From: Streptococcus macedonicus ACA-DC 198
GTDB lineage: Bacteria; Bacillota; Bacilli; Lactobacillales; Streptococcaceae
DNA length: 12,728 nucleotides
Reading direction: 5' to 3'
Assembly (NCBI GenBank): GCA_000283635.1
Contig: HE613570.1
Coordinates: forward strand, 1-12,728
In this document: one piece after another, positions 7,224 through 12,712 of the stretch
Numbering within the stretch: the stretch's first letter is position 1
Layout of the letters: each line of letters opens with the position of its first letter
Position numbers and translations under genes: made by a program
The notes under the pieces: model-generated
Database searches by the model: none
The model's input: the letters and a program-made list of their open reading frames with translations, nothing else
Told to the model about the DNA's origin: nothing

Positions 7224-8087
7224 CTATATTTTCTTAAAATAATTTTCTTCTTTCTGATTTGGAGTTAAACCCTTGTTGGCGGAATGAGGATTATAATTGT
7301 TATAAAATTGTTCGATGTATTCAAAGCAAGAGAGTTGAACTTCTTAAATGGAGTGATAAGTTCTGCGATTAATTTCTCGTTGTTTAAGATACTTGAAAAA
7401 GACCTCAGTGACGGCATTATCATAAGGATATCCAGGCTTGGAGTAAGAAGCAAGCAATTGATACTCATCTAATAACTTTCTAAAGGAAGCTGATTTAAAT
7501 TGGCTTCCTTGGTCCGAATGAAAGATAATTGGTTCCTTAGGCTTCCTCTTATTTATAGCTATCTCTAAGGTGTCACAGGCGAGTTTGGCATCAATCCTAT
7601 CACTTACTTTCCACGCAATACATTTCCTTGAGTAGAGGTCAAGAATAGCACAGAGATAAACATGTCGTTTAGGTCCTATAGAGATATAAGTGAAATCTGT
7701 TGTCCAAACTTGATTTGGGGAGTTCGGGTTAAATTCTTGTTTAAGCAGATTATCAGAAGAAAATACAGGAGCTTTCTTTGATTTAAAACGAGGTTTGATG
7801 GTTGACATTTTAGGGAGTGTCATAGACTTGAGAAGTCTTAAGATACGGCCTTAAGAAATATTAACGCCATAATCACGCAGAAGAATGATTTTAAAAGCTC
7901 TCGTTCCAATTCTTTTCTTGGCTTTCATATAAATCTCAAGGAGTGATTTTCTCAAACGTTGATTTTCTACTTCACGCTTCGAAGGATTCTTATTTATGAA
8001 GTTATAGTAGGTGGAACGATTGACATGTAAAACACGACAGAGCATAACTGTCGTGTGTTCAAATCTGAGTCTATAGATGGCTTTCAA
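7224..8087 (-). pseudogene. IS3-family transposase OrfB, two nonsense mutations
   Basis: Read through, this gives a full-length IS150-type integrase-like transposase of 287 codons. The HTH_21 region is near the start (VLHVNRSTYYNFINK), and the rve domain has the catalytic triad Asp (VWTTDFTYI), Asp (FHSDQGSQF) and Glu (VTEVFFKYLKQRE). Two in-frame TAA codons interrupt it, at 7851-7853 (after YGVNIS) and 7344-7346 (after RRTYHSI). After the second, the expected tail continues in the same frame (EVQLSCFEYIEQFYNNYNPHSANKGL...FKKI). There is no frameshift. The protein cannot be made whole. Confidence 0.88.
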
Positions 8088-8089
8088 TC

Positions 8090-8365
8090 TTACTTGGAGT
8101 TTTGCATGAATATGGCACTCGCTTTTTTTAAGATCAGATTTTCTTCCTCTAGTTGGGCATTCCTTTTTTGTAATTTTTGAATCTGTTTAGCAGTCAACAC
8201 CGTATTATCTTCAAGACGCACTTGAGAGTACTGCTTAATCCATTTTGCAAGTGCAGAAGAAGATACCCCATAATCTTTACAGAGTTCAGTTTGTGTTTTA
8301 CCAGTTTGATAGAGATTAACAAGCGATTGTTTGAAATCCTCGTTGTAACGTTTAAAAACTGACAT
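8090..8365 (-). CDS. IS3-family transposase OrfA
   Basis: A 91-residue protein with an HTH (TELCKDYGVSSSALAKWIKQY, about 32-52) and a C-terminal leucine-zipper helix (KQIQKLQKRNAQLEEENLILKKA), as in OrfA of the IS150 group. The start is ATG at 8365, preceded by AAAGGAC; a longer upstream reading would cross the IS end. The frame is intact, and an A7 run near its end is the expected slippage site for the OrfAB fusion. Alone, OrfA usually acts as a DNA-binding regulator of the element. Confidence 0.88.
   Translation of the reverse strand: MSVFKRYNEDFKQSLVNLYQTGKTQTELCKDYGVSSSALAKWIKQYSQVRLEDNTVLTAKQIQKLQKRNAQLEEENLILKKASAIFMQNSK
8123..8129 (-). other. Programmed -1 frameshift (A7) site of the IS3 element
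   Basis: On the minus strand the orfA codons TTA AAA AAA G contain the in-phase slippery heptamer A AAA AAA. A -1 slip continues as AGC GAG TGC CAT and runs without a stop into the orfB sequence (LKAIYRLRFEH), giving the expected OrfAB junction. Confidence 0.7.
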
Positions 8366-8443
8366 AAAAGTCCTTTCATTTTTGTGTCTTAATAGACAGA
8401 TTATAACACCCAATTTTCTGTCCACTTTTATAGTATAGCTCCA

Positions 8444-8960
8444 TTTTCGTGCTGGTCGTCGCAACTATACAATTTTCCAAGTTGGGAAAGCGACCTTGTT
8501 AAGAGTAAGTGATGTCATGAAATTAAAGAAAACAGATGTCTTTAATCTTGATGGAACAGTCAAACAAACTGCATTTATTCATGATCAAAAAACAGGTAAG
8601 GGAAATACGTTATATTTAAAACCTGTCCAACAAGATTTAATGCTTTATCATGCATGGCTCATCCAACAAAACATGAATTCAGAGTGGTTATTTCCTTCAA
8701 CTTCTCGTCCTGATCGTCCTATTACCGAGAAACAGTTTTATAAGATTATGGCACGAGTTGGTGATCTTTTAGGAATCAACTATCTAGGAACGCATACCAT
8801 GCGTAAAACAGGCGCTTATCGGGTCTATACCCAGTCAAACTATAATATTGGTTTAGTGATGCATTTATTAAACCATTCAAGTGAAGCCATGACCTTAACG
8901 TATCTTGGATTAGATCAAGCTAGTCGAGAAACGATGTTAGACCAAATTGATTTTGGGTAA
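8444..8960 (+). pseudogene. 5'-truncated tyrosine recombinase (second copy)
   Basis: The frame FRAGRRNYTIFQVGKATLLRVSDV corresponds to residues 26 onward of the intact recombinase at 3540-4130 and continues colinearly to the same stop. The first 25 residues and the ribosome binding site are missing, replaced by the end of the IS3 element, whose sequence puts an in-frame stop at 8436-8438. All catalytic residues are retained (Arg of LLRVSD, HTMRK, LLNHSS, Tyr of TYLGL). An internal TTG (8496) could start a peptide but has no Shine-Dalgarno sequence. Differences from the other copy are mostly synonymous, so both descend from functional genes. Confidence 0.9.
8445..8960 (+). repeat. Long direct repeat, copy 2 (recombinase remnant)
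   Basis: This is colinear with 3615-4130. Homologous recombination between the copies would remove the IS6, usp, mntH and IS3 segment (about 4.8 kb) and restore a single full-length recombinase gene. Confidence 0.9.
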
Positions 8961-8976
8961 TGAATGTTTAGAACTT

Positions 8977-9006
8977 AGTAGTCGTCCAAAAACGACTACT
9001 TTTTTT
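8977..9006 (+). terminator. Intrinsic terminator after the recombinase remnant
   Basis: A perfect 9-bp stem AGTAGTCGT / ACGACTACT (8977-8985, 8992-9000) with loop CCAAAA is followed by six T residues. It would have ended the original recombinase transcript. Confidence 0.85.
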
Positions 9007-9009
9007 GTT

Positions 9010-9029
9010 GAATCGTCCGAGGACGATTC
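9010..9029. repeat. 20-bp inverted repeat with GGACGA core
   Basis: GAATCGTCC-GA-GGACGATTC has 9-bp perfect arms and a 2-base centre, four bases after the terminator. The centre is too tight for a normal RNA hairpin, so it looks more like a protein-binding or recombination site. Confidence 0.65.
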
Positions 9030-9088
9030 GATGCTTTTGACTTATAAGAACAGGATTGAATGAAGCCATACTGTTCGCATATTTTTAG

Positions 9089-9133
9089 TGGATGAACAAA
9101 CAAAATACGAGAGATTTTTTGTTCGTTCATCCA
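9089..9133. repeat. Long hairpin, 17-bp arms
   Basis: The arms 9089-9105 and 9117-9133 (TGGATGAAC... / ...GTTCATCCA) are complementary with one mismatch and enclose 11 bases. The mismatch is a tolerated G-U pair only in a minus-strand transcript. The right arm starts with a T run. It may be a terminator or a single-strand DNA structure. Confidence 0.65.
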
Positions 9134-9142
9134 TGGTTTTAG

Positions 9143-9188
9143 AAAAAAGAGGGACGATTTCGGAAGAAGAAAATCGTCTCTTTTTTTT
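9143..9188. terminator. Hairpin followed by T8, probable terminator before oriT
   Basis: GACGATTT (9153-9160) pairs with AAATCGTC (9171-9178), and the stem extends outward through G-U and A-T pairs to an A-rich left flank and a T8 tract (9181-9188). It therefore reads as an intrinsic terminator on either strand. It shares the GGACGATT core with the repeat at 9010-9029. Confidence 0.65.
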
Positions 9189-9220
9189 CTTCTTTTTGTA
9201 TGACAAAAAGAAAGATCTTT

Positions 9221-9440
9221 TGCCCATTTTATTTTTATCAAATGGGCATTTGGCGTTTGCGTAAAGCAAATCGACACAATCCAAAGGGGATAAAAGGGGA
9301 AAGTGAAACTTCCCCCTTTTCAAGCCACATTGTAATACAAGAACGAAGTGCTTTGTATTACAATGTGATAGCTTGCAGTATTTATGGTTTTATATGGTCT
9401 ATTTTGTTATAATGATTGTAACCGAATAGGGCGCAATGCT
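9221..9440. other. Probable origin of transfer (oriT) region
   Basis: This non-coding block directly upstream of mobC is packed with inverted repeats. TGCCCATTT/AAATGGGCA lies at 9221-9229 and 9240-9248. TTTGC/GCAAA lies at about 9255-9270. GGGGAA/TTCCCC lies at 9296-9301 and 9310-9315. A perfect 15-bp pair CACATTGTAATACAA/TTGTATTACAATGTG lies at 9326-9340 and 9353-9367. On the minus strand GCATTGCGCCCTATT (around 9426-9440) contains GCGCCCT, which resembles the nic core of RSF1010/pIP501-type oriTs, although the relaxase here is of the pC221-like type. The region is assigned from position and structure; the nick position is not established. Confidence 0.6.
9405..9413 (+). promoter_or_regulatory. 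Extended -10 promoter of the mobilisation operon
   Basis: TGTTATAAT (9405-9413) is a perfect extended -10 with a poor -35. It lies just behind the 15-bp inverted repeat, so MobC or relaxase binding at oriT could repress it. The leader to mobC would be about 90 nt. Confidence 0.55.
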
Positions 9441-9512
9441 TATTACAAAATCAATGACAAAGGGCGATTGAGGAATGAGCGCTGGGGCATTTTATCTTTG
9501 AGGAGGCTATTT

Positions 9513-9878
9513 ATGGATCAGAAAGAAGTATCACAAAATCAAACAAAGTACATTCAATTTAGATTATCTGAAGAACAATACAATAAGCTGAAAATTTCAG
9601 GAGAAACATATGGACTCTCTCCGAATCTCTATGCGAAAAAATTAGCACAAAAATCTCATTTAAAAAAACCGTATCTCGAACATGACCAAGCGAAATCTTT
9701 ATTGTTAGAACTCTCAAAACAAGGAACGAATTTAAATCAAATTGCCAAGAAACTCAATCAATTCGATCGGATGGACAACCAAGATAAAGAGTTGGTCGAG
9801 GCTTTACGCTATACATACGGAGTACTCGCTCAAGCTCAAAAGGGGTATCAAGAGTTATGGCAACAATTGCAAAAATAA
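9513..9878 (+). CDS. mobC: MobC, relaxosome accessory protein
   Basis: A 121-residue protein. Residues about 12-45 (KYIQFRLSEEQYNKLKISGETYGLSPNLYAKKLAQ) look like a ribbon-helix-helix DNA-binding fold. The middle part, LSKQGTNLNQIAKKLNQ (about 70-86), is the signature of the MobC family of bacterial mobilisation proteins. MobC proteins bind oriT and help the relaxase open the DNA. The start at ATG 9513 is chosen because AGGAGG (9501-9506) lies 6 nt before it; the longer reading from further upstream runs through the oriT region. It overlaps the relaxase gene by 22 bp, so the two are translationally coupled. Confidence 0.92.
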   Translation: MDQKEVSQNQTKYIQFRLSEEQYNKLKISGETYGLSPNLYAKKLAQKSHLKKPYLEHDQAKSLLLELSKQGTNLNQIAKKLNQFDRMDNQDKELVEALRYTYGVLAQAQKGYQELWQQLQK

Positions 9879-11089
9879 GCAATGGCGCAAGTGCAGCGAG
9901 CGCCCTTAATTATGCTTTAGGTCAAAACAGACCCATGCATGAAAAAACTGAACAGTGGCTACAAGACCATCAATTGGAACGTCCTGTGGAGCTGACAAAT
10001 TGTCGGGCAGTTGCCGTGGGTGGAACCAACGGGATTGATCCCTTTATTGCCAAAGAACAATTTGATGTCATTCGACAACTTCATAACCAAACCAAAGAAT
10101 CCAATCAAGTCTTGCGTATTACCCAATCTTTCGCCTTAGATGAACTGAATCCGAAAGTTCAAAAAGACTGGCAAAAAGCCAATGATTTAGGCGTTGAATT
10201 AGCAGAAAATCTCTATCCTAACCATCAAAGTGCTGTGTATACGCATTTAGACGGAAAAAATCACGTCTTACACAACCACATCATTGTCAATAAAGTCAAT
10301 TTAGAGACAGGAAAGAAATTAAGAGAACAAAAAGGAGAAAGCGTTCAACGAGCACGAGAAATGAATGATCGACTCGCTTCTCGAGAAAACTGGCACATTT
10401 TAGAGCCACCAAAAGAGCGCCAAACAGAGACAGAAAAAGAACTAATCGCCAAAAATGAGTATTCTTACATGGATGATTTGAGAGAAAGAATCAATAAATC
10501 GCTTCAAGATGTCTCTGTGAGCTCATATGAGACGTTTAAAGAGCGTTTATCCGATAATGGTGTAATTCTATCAGAAAGAGGCCAAACGTTCTCATACGCC
10601 TTTTTAGACGCCAATAATAAGCAAAGACGAGCACGAGAGACCCGATTGGGTTCTGATTTTGGAAGGGAGACCATTTTACATGAGTTGGAAAAGAGAACAA
10701 AACAAAACGAATTTAGCGCTGTTGAACAACGAGAACCAGCGCTTACTCCGCTTGAGCGAGACACTCAACAAAGAGAATCAGAAATTGTTAGCCTTGAACA
10801 AGCAATTGAACCAAGAAAATCAGAAGCTCTCAAGCGAGAATCAACAATTAATCGATTTATTGACACAATCAAACAGTTTGCAGGACGAGTACCAGAACTT
10901 ACTCAACGCGTTACAAGAAAATTAAAGCAAACAAAAGAGAAAATCCTCGATGATTTTGAACGTCGCTTTTCAAAGGACATGAAAAATTACGAGCAAGAAC
11001 AACAGAAAAGCCTAGAAAAACAAGCGAATAGAGACGTACAGTCCGAAAAGAAACCAACAAAAGATCATGATCGGGGGATGAGTCGATGA
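9857..11089 (+). CDS. mobA: Relaxase MobA, MOB-P type
   Basis: A 410-residue DNA strand transferase that nicks oriT and pilots the strand during mobilisation. The likely catalytic tyrosine is Tyr19 (SALNYALG). The metal-binding histidines are His130, His139 and His141 in YTHLDGKNHVLHNHIIVN, the three-His motif of Relaxase/VirD2 family proteins; PNHQSAVYTH precedes it. The N-terminal 230 residues or so are the relaxase domain and resemble pC221-type MobA. The C-terminal part (about 280-410) is highly charged and low in hydrophobic structure, partly because its DNA also encodes another protein in a second frame. It is coupled to mobC at its start (22-bp overlap) and to the next gene at its stop (ATGA). 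No secretion genes are present, so a helper element is needed. Confidence 0.92.
   Translation: MATIAKISNGASAASALNYALGQNRPMHEKTEQWLQDHQLERPVELTNCRAVAVGGTNGIDPFIAKEQFDVIRQLHNQTKESNQVLRITQSFALDELNPKVQKDWQKANDLGVELAENLYPNHQSAVYTHLDGKNHVLHNHIIVNKVNLETGKKLREQKGESVQRAREMNDRLASRENWHILEPPKERQTETEKELIAKNEYSYMDDLRERINKSLQDVSVSSYETFKERLSDNGVILSERGQTFSYAFLDANNKQRRARETRLGSDFGRETILHELEKRTKQNEFSAVEQREPALTPLERDTQQRESEIVSLEQAIEPRKSEALKRESTINRFIDTIKQFAGRVPELTQRVTRKLKQTKEKILDDFERRFSKDMKNYEQEQQKSLEKQANRDVQSEKKPTKDHDRGMSR
10680..10925 (+). CDS. Nested leucine-zipper protein inside mobA (alternative frame)
   Basis: An 81-residue protein read in a frame different from mobA and lying wholly inside it. Leucines occur at exact seven-residue spacing from residue 15 to 57 (15, 22, 29, 36, 43, 50, 57), and the heptad NxENQxL is repeated (NNENQRL, NKENQKL, NQENQKL, SSENQQL). 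This is an ideal parallel coiled coil with buried Asn. GGAAGGGAG (10661-10669) stands 10 nt before the ATG. ColE1-type plasmids also nest small mobilisation genes (mbeB, mbeD) inside the relaxase gene, and MbeD-like proteins are small and helical. I infer an analogous mobilisation or entry-exclusion role, without claiming homology. The regular heptads are in this frame, not in that of mobA, which argues for real coding. Confidence 0.7.
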   Translation: MSWKREQNKTNLALLNNENQRLLRLSETLNKENQKLLALNKQLNQENQKLSSENQQLIDLLTQSNSLQDEYQNLLNALQEN

Positions 11090-11712
11090 ATAAAGATGAA
11101 CAACTCGTTGTTCAAGTATTAAATGCTTATAAAAATGGCAAAATTGATTTCAGTAACGTTCCAGAACTATACCGCTTAGTCCGTCAAGAAGTTAATAAAG
11201 ACTTTCGGGACTACCAAGAAAAAATAGAAGCTGTTGCGAATCAAAAAATGGAGTCTGCCATTCAAGAACAACTCCATCGTTTAGAGGCAGAAAACTTAAA
11301 AGCGACCATACTGAAAGACATTCAAGTTGAAAAACAAGCATTACTCGCTTTGAAAAAAGAACTGAATGAACAAAAAGAGCAGATAAAAGCAGATCGCAAA
11401 CGTGAGATTGTCGAACGTTACGGTATTCTGATTGCGAACATTGTCTGCCTGTTCTGTTTCTTAGTTGTCGGTATTCTCATCGGACGATGGATTTATAAAG
11501 GTATCTGGGATGGTTGGGGTTTACATATTTTGTATGATACTGTGATTGAGATACAGCCTAAACATCCTTATGGGGCAGTCGTTCTTGGATTAGGTGGATT
11601 TGGATTAATCGGTGCTGGAATCTATGGCAGTTTTCGATTGATGTATGAAGCTTCAACGACTTGGTTAGATCAACGTCCAAAAATCTTTAAAAGAATCTTT
11701 CCGAAAAAATAG
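11086..11712 (+). CDS. Mobilisation-operon membrane protein with coiled coil and two TM segments
   Basis: A 208-residue protein that starts in the ATGA overlap with mobA. Residues about 1-40 are soluble, about 40-108 form a Glu/Lys/Gln-rich coiled coil, about 113-137 (YGILIANIVCLFCFLVVGILIGRWI) and about 161-186 (YGAVVLGLGGFGLIGAGIYGSFRLMY) are membrane helices, and the C-terminus is basic (RPKIFKRIFPKK). Both ends would therefore face the cytoplasm. Its place suggests that it links the relaxosome to the membrane or a coupling protein, but I do not recognise a named family. Similar genes are expected behind relaxase genes of other plasmids of lactic acid bacteria. Confidence 0.75.
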   Translation: MNKDEQLVVQVLNAYKNGKIDFSNVPELYRLVRQEVNKDFRDYQEKIEAVANQKMESAIQEQLHRLEAENLKATILKDIQVEKQALLALKKELNEQKEQIKADRKREIVERYGILIANIVCLFCFLVVGILIGRWIYKGIWDGWGLHILYDTVIEIQPKHPYGAVVLGLGGFGLIGAGIYGSFRLMYEASTTWLDQRPKIFKRIFPKK

Positions 11713-11728
11713 AGAGTGAGGTAATCCT

Positions 11729-12331
11729 GTGGTTTTAGAAAATAAATTAGGCTTAACCAATTCAGCAGAATTAGCTAAACAAGAAGAGTTATTAACGAAA
11801 AAAAGAGCCAAAGAATTGTTTGAGTCTGGCAAAATAGAGGATCTGGCAATTGGGACGTTTCAAGGTTTATCTGATATTCATCAGTTTTTATTCCAAGATA
11901 TTTACGACTTTGCGGGAAAAATTCGAGAAGTGAATATTGCGAAAGGAAACTTTCAATTTGCGCCACGTATTTTTTTAGCGCAAACACTTGAATATATTGA
12001 TAAATTACCTCAAGAAACATTTGATGAAATTATTGATAAGTATTCGGATATGAATGTGGCGCATCCTTTTAGGGAAGGCAATGGACGAGCCACTCGTATC
12101 TGGTTGGATTTAATTCTTAAAAATAAACTACACAAAATCGTCGATTGGAATCAAATTGATAAGGATGAATATTTAAATGCCATGATCCGTAGTACAGTCA
12201 GCACCAATGAATTAAAATATTTGATTCAAAAGGCATTAACCGATGATTTAGGAAAAGAACAATTCTTTAAAGGAATTGATGCGAGTTATTATTACGAGGG
12301 CTATTACGAAATTAAAACAGAAGATCTATAA
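11729..12331 (+). CDS. fic: Fic-domain protein adenylyltransferase (class III-like, self-inhibited)
   Basis: A 200-residue Fic enzyme that transfers AMP from ATP to hydroxyl groups of target proteins. The complete active-site motif HPFREGNGR (about 112-120) follows DMNVA, and the flap KGNFQFAP (about 72-79) precedes it. Near the C-terminus Ser186-Tyr-Tyr-Tyr-Glu190-Gly matches the inhibitory motif (S/T)xxxE(G/N). Its position at the C-terminal end and total length agree with class III Fic proteins such as the one described from Enterococcus faecalis, in which the Glu blocks productive ATP binding. The start is GTG at 11729, with GAGTGAGGT 6-7 nt upstream. The gene is 16 bp behind the membrane-protein gene and is the last of the mobilisation operon. 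No separate antitoxin gene is seen, as expected for self-inhibition. Its targets are unknown. Confidence 0.92.
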   Translation: MVLENKLGLTNSAELAKQEELLTKKRAKELFESGKIEDLAIGTFQGLSDIHQFLFQDIYDFAGKIREVNIAKGNFQFAPRIFLAQTLEYIDKLPQETFDEIIDKYSDMNVAHPFREGNGRATRIWLDLILKNKLHKIVDWNQIDKDEYLNAMIRSTVSTNELKYLIQKALTDDLGKEQFFKGIDASYYYEGYYEIKTEDL

Positions 12332-12350
12332 ACACGTATAAACACGATTT

Positions 12351-12400
12351 AAAGAAACAGACTGCTCAATATAAAACTTGAGCAGTCTGTTTCTTTTTTT
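12351..12400 (+). terminator. Strong terminator of the mobilisation operon
   Basis: A perfect 19-bp stem (12351-12369 with 12378-12396) with an 8-base loop runs into a T7 tract (12394-12400). It insulates the replication origin from the mob-fic transcript. The A-rich left base may allow action on the other strand. Confidence 0.92.
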
Positions 12401-12541
12401 GGATGATTTTGACCTTTGGTTTTAAATTTTTGAAAAAAATAAAAAATAGGCGAAGCCTATTATATATTTATCTTATATATTTTAATCTTTTATTCTTTTG
12501 CGTGCCCAAAAAGTCAGCAATAGTAAGGCTATGCAGATTTT
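12401..12541. other. AT-rich part of the replication origin
   Basis: This very AT-rich stretch includes TATATATTTATCTTATATATTTT (12461-12483), the likely melting region of the theta origin. A short hairpin AATAGGC-GAA-GCCTATT (12445-12461) sits at its left edge. No gene is seen. Confidence 0.7.
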
Positions 12542-12624
12542 TATAGCAAGAAAAAACTGTGTATATAGCAAGAAAAAACTGTGTATATAGCAAGAAAAAA
12601 CTGTGTATATAGCAAGAAAAAACT
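12542..12624. repeat. Origin iterons: three and a half 22-bp direct repeats
   Basis: Three identical tandem units start at 12542, 12564 and 12586 (each TATAGCAAG, A6, CTGTGTA), followed by a partial fourth at 12608-12624 that keeps 17 of 22 bases. The period of 22 is two helical turns. This 3.5-unit array just upstream of repB is the hallmark of lactococcal-type theta origins and is the expected RepB binding site. Confidence 0.95.
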
Positions 12625-12652
12625 AGATAACCTTGCTATATTATGATATAAT
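12624..12652 (+). promoter_or_regulatory. repB promoter with an inverted half-iteron
   Basis: A perfect TATAAT (12647-12652) with a TGA extension before it lies 17 bp after TAGATA (12624-12629), a moderate -35 that overlaps the end of the last iteron. CCTTGCTATA (12631-12640), between them, is the inverted copy of the iteron start TATAGCAAG, so RepB could bind here and repress its own gene. Confidence 0.75.
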
Positions 12653-12656
12653 AAAA

Positions 12657-12694
12657 GCATAGAGAAAATTCACGACGAAATGACTTCTCTATGC
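12657..12694. repeat. Inverted repeat in the repB leader
   Basis: Perfect 10-bp arms GCATAGAGAA (12657-12666) and TTCTCTATGC (12685-12694) are separated by 18 bases, downstream of the repB -10. They could form an mRNA leader hairpin or a regulator site. Related lactococcal origins carry inverted repeats at this position. Confidence 0.7.
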
Positions 12695-12712
12695 CTACTT
12701 AAAATCACTCAC

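Larger units (their letters stand above)
7190..8443 (-). mobile_element. IS3-family (IS150-group) insertion sequence, transposase inactivated
   Basis: An element of about 1.25 kb with the IS3 layout, orfA then orfB in the -1 frame, on the minus strand. The proposed ends are imperfect inverted repeats: TGGACCAATG... at 7190 and, on the other strand, TGGAGCTATA... from 8443, both sharing GACAnAAAAT about 22 bases in. The right end lies where similarity to the recombinase gene resumes. The flanking bases (CAC on the left, TTT on the right) show no target duplication, which argues for deletion or recombination at the element. Boundaries are good to a few bases only. Confidence 0.8.

Noticed and set aside
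4155..8443. Composite transposon carrying usp-mntH
   Set aside because: The flanking elements belong to different families (IS6 and IS3) with unrelated ends, and there is no common target duplication. Mobilisation as a unit by one transposase is not supported.
8496..8960. The second recombinase copy as a functional gene starting at TTG 8496
   Set aside because: No Shine-Dalgarno precedes it. The similarity extends upstream of that codon, and the first 25 residues of the intact gene are missing.
8996..9323. Two minus-strand open frames over the hairpin region
   Set aside because: They are low-complexity translations of T-rich and inverted-repeat DNA, without a ribosome binding site or a recognisable domain.
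9384..9512. A longer start for mobC reaching back into the upstream region
   Set aside because: The added residues do not look like MobC and read through the promoter and candidate oriT. AGGAGG sits 6 nt before the ATG at 9513.
10504..10764. Minus-strand open frame inside mobA
   Set aside because: It has no initiation signal or recognisable features and lies opposite the conserved relaxase frame.
12542..12624. CRISPR-like array
   Set aside because: The 22-bp units are tandem, with no spacers between them, and lie directly before repB with no cas genes. They are origin iterons.
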